This document shows positions 7,736 through 11,203 of a stretch of 11,203 nucleotides of DNA, piece after piece. Origin of the DNA: Bacteroidales bacterium UBA3808 (lineage in GTDB: Bacteria; Bacteroidota; Bacteroidia; Bacteroidales; Paludibacteraceae); assembly GCA_002369075.1 (NCBI GenBank), contig DFEG01000035.1, positions 1 through 11,203 of the forward strand. Reading direction: 5' to 3'. The position numbers were made by a program, and so were the translations under genes. The notes below the pieces were generated by a model. The model saw only the letters and a program-made list of their open reading frames with translations, had not been told where the DNA came from and searched no databases. Each line of letters starts with the position of its first letter. Within the stretch, counting starts at the first letter, position 1.

Positions 7736-7922
7736 TTTCTTTAACAGCATTACCTGTTCAAGTTCAGCGGGTTTTATCTCAGCCGAAATAGGGTCCCCAA
7801 CGCAAACCAAGCTTATGCTGTTTGTGGTGGGGAGAGCGGAGGCTCAAGTTGCCCGTCCATTTAGCAGAGCGGTATGGACTATTGCACACTTGATGCCGAA
7901 CGCGATCGGCACCCCGAATGAA
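7731..7922 (-). promoter_or_regulatory. TPP riboswitch (THI-box) with a large P3 insertion, overlapping the receptor start codon
   Basis: Read on the minus strand. P1 is TTCATT (7922-7917) with AATGAA (7736-7731), six perfect pairs. The 5' signature CGGGGTGCC is at 7916-7908. P2 is CGGG (7916-7913) with CCCG (7771-7768). P3 is GCCGA (7910-7906) with TCGGC (7786-7782). The core GGCTGAGA is at 7784-7777 and ACCC at 7772-7769. P4 is CTT (7762-7760) with AAG (7741-7739), a compensated change from the usual CCT/AGG. P5 is ACAG (7757-7754) with CTGT (7747-7744) around a loop holding the conserved TAAT. Between the P3 strands are about 120 nt that fold into two further arms: TCAAGT+TGC/GCA+ACTTGA enclosing GTCCAT/ATGGAC, and TCCCCA/TGGGGA enclosing CAAAC/GTTTG. 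The ATG (7735-7733) lies in P1 and there is no U-tract before it, so control is probably at translation: TPP binding closes P1 and hides the start. The aptamer identity is strong; the insert fold is a hand prediction. Confidence 0.88.
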
Positions 7923-7955
7923 GATAACAGAATGTGAATGTTCGTAAATCGGCTG

Positions 7956-7987
7956 CAAAAGTACTGCTTTTTTTCTAAATATGCAAA
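7956..7987 (-). promoter_or_regulatory. Bacteroidota-type promoter for the TonB receptor
   Basis: On the minus strand TTTG (7987-7984), a 20-bp spacer, then TACTTTTG (7963-7956), fitting the -33 TTTG and -7 TAnnTTTG consensus. The transcript should start near 7949, some 25 nt before the riboswitch P1 strand, giving a leader of about 215 nt made up almost wholly of the riboswitch. Confidence 0.8.
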
Positions 7988-8002
7988 AAAAACACGAAAA
8001 AA

Positions 8003-8034
8003 TTTGCGTATTTCTAAATTTTGTTGTACCTTTG
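8003..8034 (+). promoter_or_regulatory. Bacteroidota-type promoter for rpsO
   Basis: TTTG (8003-8006), a 20-bp spacer and TACCTTTG (8027-8034). It is divergent from the receptor promoter, with only 15 bp between the two -33 elements. It predicts a start near 8041 and a leader of about 130 nt before rpsO. Confidence 0.8.
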
Positions 8035-8063
8035 CACGCTTTTTTGACTGAAAAGGCGGAAAT

Positions 8064-8130
8064 GCCACGAAGTTGCAATGCCATATTCGGCTTCTGTGGT
8101 GATTGTTTAACCCGCATTTGCCAAAATGGC
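8064..8130 (+). promoter_or_regulatory. structured rpsO leader, possible S15 autoregulatory site
   Basis: A hairpin pairs GCCACGAAG (8064-8072) with CTTCTGTGGT (8091-8100): eight Watson-Crick pairs, one wobble and one bulged U. A second small hairpin GCCA-AAA-TGGC lies at 8120-8130. S15 represses its own mRNA through leader structures in several bacterial phyla, using unrelated folds, so a leader like this could do the same. Only the pairing is seen; the regulatory role is a guess. Confidence 0.35.
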
Positions 8131-8135
8131 TCAAT

Positions 8136-8173
8136 AAATGGCCAAATGGTAAATGACCAAATGAAAAAATGTT
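8136..8173 (+). repeat. degenerate aaatg-led heptamer/octamer array abutting the rpsO start
   Basis: Units aaatggcc, aaatggt, aaatgacc, aaatgaaa, aaatgtt run without gap to the base before the rpsO ATG. Spacing is 7-8 bp, less regular than in the other arrays. It contains several out-of-frame ATGs close to the real start. Confidence 0.65.
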
Positions 8174-8443
8174 ATGTATTTAACTTCTGAGAAGAAAGCC
8201 GAGTTGTTCGCCAAGTACGGCAACGACGCTAAAAACACCGGTTCTGCAGAGAGCCAGATCGCTTTGTTCACCTTCCGTATCAACCACCTCACCGAGCACC
8301 TGAAGAACAACCGTAAGGACTTCGGTACGGAGCGTGCGCTGACCGCACTCGTTGGTAAGCGTCGTCGTATGCTGGATTACTTGAAGGCAAAAGACATCGA
8401 GCGCTACCGTGCTATCATCAAAGAACTCGGTATCCGTAAGTAA
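8174..8443 (+). CDS. rpsO: 30S ribosomal protein S15
   Basis: 89 residues, the normal S15 length. The family signature is clear: TGSAESQIALFTFRINHLTEHLK (about 23-45), then KDFGTERALTALVGKRRRMLDYLK (48-71), with the basic KRRR that contacts rRNA and the C-terminal YRAIIKELGIRK. S15 binds the central domain of 16S rRNA early in small-subunit assembly. The ATG at 8174 fits the usual N-terminus (MYLTSEKK). The gene stands alone between its own promoter (8003-8034) and a strong terminator (8471-8500). Confidence 0.98.
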   Translation: MYLTSEKKAELFAKYGNDAKNTGSAESQIALFTFRINHLTEHLKNNRKDFGTERALTALVGKRRRMLDYLKAKDIERYRAIIKELGIRK

Positions 8444-8470
8444 TTTTGCGGAATTTTTAGAGAAAAGAAT

Positions 8471-8500
8471 GGCATATGCTTGCATATGTCATTTTTTTTT
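8471..8500 (+). terminator. Rho-independent terminator of rpsO
   Basis: An 8-pair stem GGCATATG/CATATGTC (one G-U pair) with loop CTTG, followed by A and nine T residues. It begins 27 bp after the rpsO stop. Its loop is also the -33 element of the hflX promoter, and its T-tract forms part of that promoter's spacer. Confidence 0.9.
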
Positions 8501-8510
8501 ACTACCTTTG
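8479..8510 (+). promoter_or_regulatory. promoter for hflX, overlapping the rpsO terminator
   Basis: CTTG (8479-8482; one mismatch to TTTG), a 20-bp spacer and TACCTTTG (8503-8510). The spacing matches the other two promoters here. The expected transcription start (a few bases after the box) falls at or next to the GTG start codon of hflX at 8515. Confidence 0.7.
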
Positions 8511-8514
8511 TGCC

Positions 8515-9768
8515 GTGATTGAGATAAAGCCCTATATTGAGCATGCCGTTTTGGTGGGACTGATTACGCCCGCCCAGCCAGAGGACCGTACCAAGGAGTA
8601 CCTGGACGAGCTCGCTTTTCTGGCGGATACGCATGGTATCGTGCCCGTTAAGCGGTTTACACAACGCCTCGACCAGCCCAACACCGCCACTTATGTCGGC
8701 GAGGGCAAACTGGAGGAAATCCGGCAGTATATCGTCTCGCGGGAGGAAGCGCCGAGTGAGGAGAAGCCGGTAGTAGACGTAGTCATCTTTGATGACGAGT
8801 TGAGTCCGCGCCAGATACGTAATTTGGAGAAGGCGATTAACCATCGGGAGAAACACCCCGCAAATGTCCGCGTCATCGACCGTACGATCTTGATCCTCGA
8901 GATCTTCCTCCAACGTGCGCAGACCTCGTACGCCAAGACGCAGGTCGAGATGGCGCACCTGCAATACATGCTTCCGCGACTGACGAGGATGTGGTCGCAC
9001 TTGGACCGTCAGCGCGGAGGCGGTGGCACCAACCGCGGTATGGGTGAGACCCAGATAGAGGCGGACAAACGCGTCATCGGGCAGCGTATCGCCCTTCTCC
9101 GCGAGCAACTCAAGACGATCGACAAACAGATGGCGACCCAGCGCCAGCACCGCGGTAAGATGGTGCGCGTCGCGCTCGTGGGATACACCAACGTGGGCAA
9201 ATCGACCCTCATGAACCTCCTCTCCAAATCGGAGGTCTTTGCCGAGAACAAACTCTTCGCTACCCTCGATACCACCGTCCGCAAGGTCACGATAGAGAAC
9301 CTGCCGTTCCTGCTCTCCGACACCGTCGGTTTCATCCGCAAACTGCCGCACCACCTCGTGGAGTCATTCAAATCGACCCTGGACGAGGTGCGCGAGGCGG
9401 ACCTGCTCATCCACGTGGTGGATATCAGCCACCCCAATTTCGAGGAGCAGTACGAGGTCGTAGAGCAGACCATCAGCGAGATATGCAAGGAGGAGAAACC
9501 GACCATCGTCATTTTCAACAAGATCGACAATTTCACCTATACGCCGAAGGAGGAAGATGACCTCACGCCCATGACGCGCGAGAACTACTCGCTTGAGGAC
9601 CTGCAGAAGACCTGGATGGCGCGCCTCGGCAGCGACTGCATCTTCATCTCCGCCAAGAACAAAGAGAATATTGATTCCCTGCGCGCGCTCATGTACGACC
9701 GCATTAAGGCGATCCATGTGCAGCGCTATCCCTATAACGATTTCCTATTCCAAAACTACGAGGAATAA
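8515..9768 (+). CDS. hflX: ribosome-associated GTPase HflX
   Basis: 417 residues from GTG 8515. An in-frame ATG at 8476 exists but sits inside the rpsO terminator stem and upstream of the promoter, so it should not be on the hflX mRNA. The GTG start also matches the expected N-terminus, about ten residues before the conserved AVLVGLIT. The N-terminal domain (about 1-150) has the family pattern DELAFLADT...RFTQRLDQPN...VGEGKLEEI. The glycine-rich linker RQRGGGGTNRGMGETQIE follows (about 165-182). The GTPase motifs are GYTNVGKST (223-231), the switch region TLDTTVRKV, DTVG (269-272), NKID (335-338) and SAKN (379-382). HflX binds the 50S subunit and splits stalled or hibernating ribosomes under stress. 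It is 37 bp from hpt and probably co-transcribed with it. Confidence 0.95.
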   Translation: MIEIKPYIEHAVLVGLITPAQPEDRTKEYLDELAFLADTHGIVPVKRFTQRLDQPNTATYVGEGKLEEIRQYIVSREEAPSEEKPVVDVVIFDDELSPRQIRNLEKAINHREKHPANVRVIDRTILILEIFLQRAQTSYAKTQVEMAHLQYMLPRLTRMWSHLDRQRGGGGTNRGMGETQIEADKRVIGQRIALLREQLKTIDKQMATQRQHRGKMVRVALVGYTNVGKSTLMNLLSKSEVFAENKLFATLDTTVRKVTIENLPFLLSDTVGFIRKLPHHLVESFKSTLDEVREADLLIHVVDISHPNFEEQYEVVEQTISEICKEEKPTIVIFNKIDNFTYTPKEEDDLTPMTRENYSLEDLQKTWMARLGSDCIFISAKNKENIDSLRALMYDRIKAIHVQRYPYNDFLFQNYEE

Positions 9769-9801
9769 ATCGTACATCGTAAATGACTAAATTGTAAATG
9801 T
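9767..9801 (+). repeat. heptamer array filling the hflX-hpt gap
   Basis: Five 7-bp units: aaatcgt, acatcgt, aaatgac, taaattg, taaatgt. It starts in the hflX stop codon and ends 4 bp before the hpt ATG. It is 35 bp long, as in the AsmA copies. The last units are diverged. Confidence 0.7.
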
Positions 9802-9805
9802 TTTT

Positions 9806-10348
9806 ATGCGTAGCATTATTGAACAAGGACACACGTTTGAAGAATGGCTCACGCCCGAGCAGATTGCTGCCGACGTGGAGCAAGTAGGTCAACAGATCCG
9901 CCGTGACTATGAGGACAAGGAGCCGCTCTTTGTGGTCGTCCTCAACGGCGCTTTTGTCTTTGCCGCGGATCTCATCCGTGCGGTTGGCGACCTCCGTTGT
10001 GAGCAGACGTTCATACGCGTCAGCTCCTATTTCGGCATGGCGACAACCGGCAAGTTGGAGTTTATCGTTCCGCTCCAGCAGGTGGTGGAGAACCGCGACG
10101 TGATCATCGTCGAGGACATCGTGGACACCGGCCTGACGATCCACCAGCTCAAGGCGCATCTCCGCGGACTCGGGGCTACCTCCGTGCGCGTGGCGTCCAT
10201 GCTCTTCAAACCCAACAAACTGGAGTACGATGACGCCAAGCCCGATTACATCGGTCACGAGATCAGCGATGAGTTTGTCATCGGCTACGGCCTCGATTTC
10301 GACGGCTTCCACCGTAATCTCGACGCCATCTACAAAGTCAAGAAATAA
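9806..10348 (+). CDS. hpt: hypoxanthine phosphoribosyltransferase
   Basis: 180 residues, the usual bacterial HPRT length. It makes IMP (and usually GMP) from hypoxanthine or guanine and PRPP in cytoplasmic purine salvage. Visible motifs: VVVLNGAFVFAADL (about 48-61; the first PRPP-contact loop), the flexible-loop region VSSYFGMATTGKLE (about 72-86), the PRPP-binding signature VIIVEDIVDTGLT (99-111, with acidic pair Glu103-Asp104), the purine-binding side FKPNKLEYDDAKPDYIG, and the C-terminal GYGLDFDGFHRNL. The ATG at 9806 is the only sensible start. No promoter-like sequence is seen in the 37-bp gap after hflX, so it probably depends on the hflX transcript. Base preference might be guanine, hypoxanthine or both. 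Confidence 0.95.
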   Translation: MRSIIEQGHTFEEWLTPEQIAADVEQVGQQIRRDYEDKEPLFVVVLNGAFVFAADLIRAVGDLRCEQTFIRVSSYFGMATTGKLEFIVPLQQVVENRDVIIVEDIVDTGLTIHQLKAHLRGLGATSVRVASMLFKPNKLEYDDAKPDYIGHEISDEFVIGYGLDFDGFHRNLDAIYKVKK

Positions 10349-10350
10349 CA

Positions 10351-10385
10351 AATAAATATTCATTAATTATTAATCATTAACTACC
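10351..10385 (+). repeat. heptamer array filling the hpt-mutase gap
   Basis: Five 7-bp units: aataaat, attcatt, aattatt, aatcatt, aactacc, ending at the base before the mutase ATG. It is 35 bp of a 37-bp gap. The unit sequence differs from the array before hpt, so the two are alike in period and length rather than base sequence. Confidence 0.65.
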
Positions 10386-11203
10386 ATGAACGAAGAATTG
10401 AAAAAAGTAATGGAGGTTGCCGAGGTGTGGACCAAGGAACCGTTTGACGCGGAGACCCGCGCACAAGTGAAAGCCATGATGGAGGCGGAGGACAAGACCG
10501 AGCTCATCGATGCTTTCTATCGTACTCTCGAGTTCGGTACCGGCGGTCTGCGCGGTATCATGGGACCCGGCACCAACCGAATGAACAAATACATCGTAGC
10601 CATGGCTACCCAGGGCTACGCCAACTACCTGCTGAAGGTGCAGAAAGAGGGCGGTTTCGAGCACGTACAGAACGGCCGCGTAGCTGTTGTGGTGGGTCAT
10701 GACTGCCGTAATAACGGACGTATGTTCGCCGAGACGGTTGCCAACATCTTCTCTGCTAACGGCATTCAGGTGTACCTCTTTGAGTCCCTGCGTCCGACGC
10801 CGGAGGTGTCCTTCGCTATCCGTCATCTCAAGTGTCAGGGTGGTGTGAACGTCACCGCTTCCCACAACCCCAAGGAGTACAACGGCTACAAGGCGTACTG
10901 GGAGGACGGCTCGCAGGTGCTCCAGCCGCATGACCAGGGTATCATCGACGAGGTGAACAAAGTGACCCTCGCGGATGTTAAATGGGAGGCAAACAAAGAC
11001 CTCATCGAGATCATCGGCGGCGAGATGGACTACGACTACATGATGGCGGTTCACGATGTCCTCATCGACCAGGAGTCCATCAACCGTCAGAAAGACCTCA
11101 ACATCGTTTACACCCCGATGCACGGCGCCGGCCGTCAGATTGTGCCGATGTGCCTCCGTTCCTGGGGATTCCAGAACATCCACGTAGTGCCCGAGCAGAT
11201 GGT
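10386..11203 (+). CDS. phosphoglucomutase/phosphomannomutase (phospho-sugar mutase), 3' end missing
   Basis: The frame is open from ATG 10386 to the window end, giving 272 complete codons. Relatives of this large Bacteroidota type are about 580 residues, so nearly half is visible. It belongs to the alpha-D-phosphohexomutase superfamily, which interconverts sugar 1- and 6-phosphates through a phosphoserine. Seen: FGTGGLRGIMGPGTNRMN (about 50-67), VAVVVGHDCRNNG (phosphate-loop region of domain 1, about 101-113), LRPTPEVSFAIRHL (about 138-151) and the active-site loop TASHNPKEYNGYK with catalytic Ser159. The metal-binding DGD and sugar-binding loops lie beyond the window. The gene follows hpt by 37 bp and is likely in the same transcript. 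Substrate (glucose or mannose phosphate) cannot be decided here. Confidence 0.93.
   Translation, partial: MNEELKKVMEVAEVWTKEPFDAETRAQVKAMMEAEDKTELIDAFYRTLEFGTGGLRGIMGPGTNRMNKYIVAMATQGYANYLLKVQKEGGFEHVQNGRVAVVVGHDCRNNGRMFAETVANIFSANGIQVYLFESLRPTPEVSFAIRHLKCQGGVNVTASHNPKEYNGYKAYWEDGSQVLQPHDQGIIDEVNKVTLADVKWEANKDLIEIIGGEMDYDYMMAVHDVLIDQESINRQKDLNIVYTPMHGAGRQIVPMCLRSWGFQNIHVVPEQM

Noticed and set aside
7728..7807. A compact TPP aptamer using TGGGGACCC (7799-7791) as its 5' half, with GTTTGCGTT against AATGAAAAC as P1
   Set aside because: P1 would have a mismatch and a wobble, P3 only about two pairs, and the 5' signature departs from GGGGTGCC. The upstream half at 7922-7908 matches consensus and pairs perfectly. 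It could still form as an alternative state.
7736..7810. In-frame ATG at 7810 extending the receptor by 25 residues
   Set aside because: The extension would translate the core of the TPP aptamer (7739-7784) and would put a non-signal sequence ahead of a good signal peptide at 7735.
8476..8514. ATG at 8476 as the hflX start
   Set aside because: It lies in the rpsO terminator stem and upstream of the -33/-7 boxes; the extra 13 residues (MLAYVIFFYYLCA) are just the terminator and promoter translated.
10377..11183. 268-codon open frame on the minus strand opposite the mutase gene
   Set aside because: It is a shadow of the phospho-sugar mutase frame, which has the catalytic TASHNP motif and is open to the window edge.

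Overview
The window looks like chromosomal DNA of an uncultured member of the order Bacteroidales (phylum Bacteroidota). I base this on three promoters that fit the phylum's TTTG-N20-TAnnTTTG pattern, AT-rich starts without clear Shine-Dalgarno sequences, an AsmA-family envelope protein, a lipoprotein M3 peptidase, and a riboswitch-controlled TonB-dependent receptor. Genus cannot be told from the sequence.

Layout. (1) 3-5568, plus strand: the end of a large AsmA-family protein gene, a secreted Dcp-like M3 oligopeptidase and a small membrane protein, coupled by 1-bp and 4-bp overlaps. (2) 5534-7735, minus strand: a TonB-dependent outer-membrane receptor that converges on and overlaps the membrane-protein ORF, with its own terminator. 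(3) 7736-8173: a divergent control region. It holds a TPP (thiamine pyrophosphate) riboswitch for the receptor, two back-to-back promoters and the rpsO leader. (4) 8174-11203, plus strand: rpsO (S15) with its own terminator, then hflX, hpt and the first half of a phosphoglucomutase/phosphomannomutase gene, probably one transcript.

The main find is the TPP riboswitch. Its halves match the THI-box consensus (CGGGGTGCC upstream; GGCTGAGA, ACCC, GAAC...TAAT downstream), but about 110 nt are inserted in the P3 arm, flanked by TTCGGC direct repeats. The receptor's ATG lies wholly inside the closing P1 helix. The receptor is therefore probably an outer-membrane thiamine transporter, although no thiamine gene is adjacent in the window.

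The second theme is a family of short arrays with a 7-bp period, often five units (35 bp). Seven occur in 11 kb: two inside the AsmA gene, one in the tail of the membrane-protein ORF, one in the receptor's signal-peptide region, and three just before the starts of rpsO, hpt and the mutase. The hflX-hpt and hpt-mutase gaps are both 37 bp and are almost wholly array. A separate C/G-rich palindromic element is also carried in frame by the AsmA gene. The rpsO terminator is overlaid on the hflX promoter, and hflX probably starts at a GTG with almost no leader.
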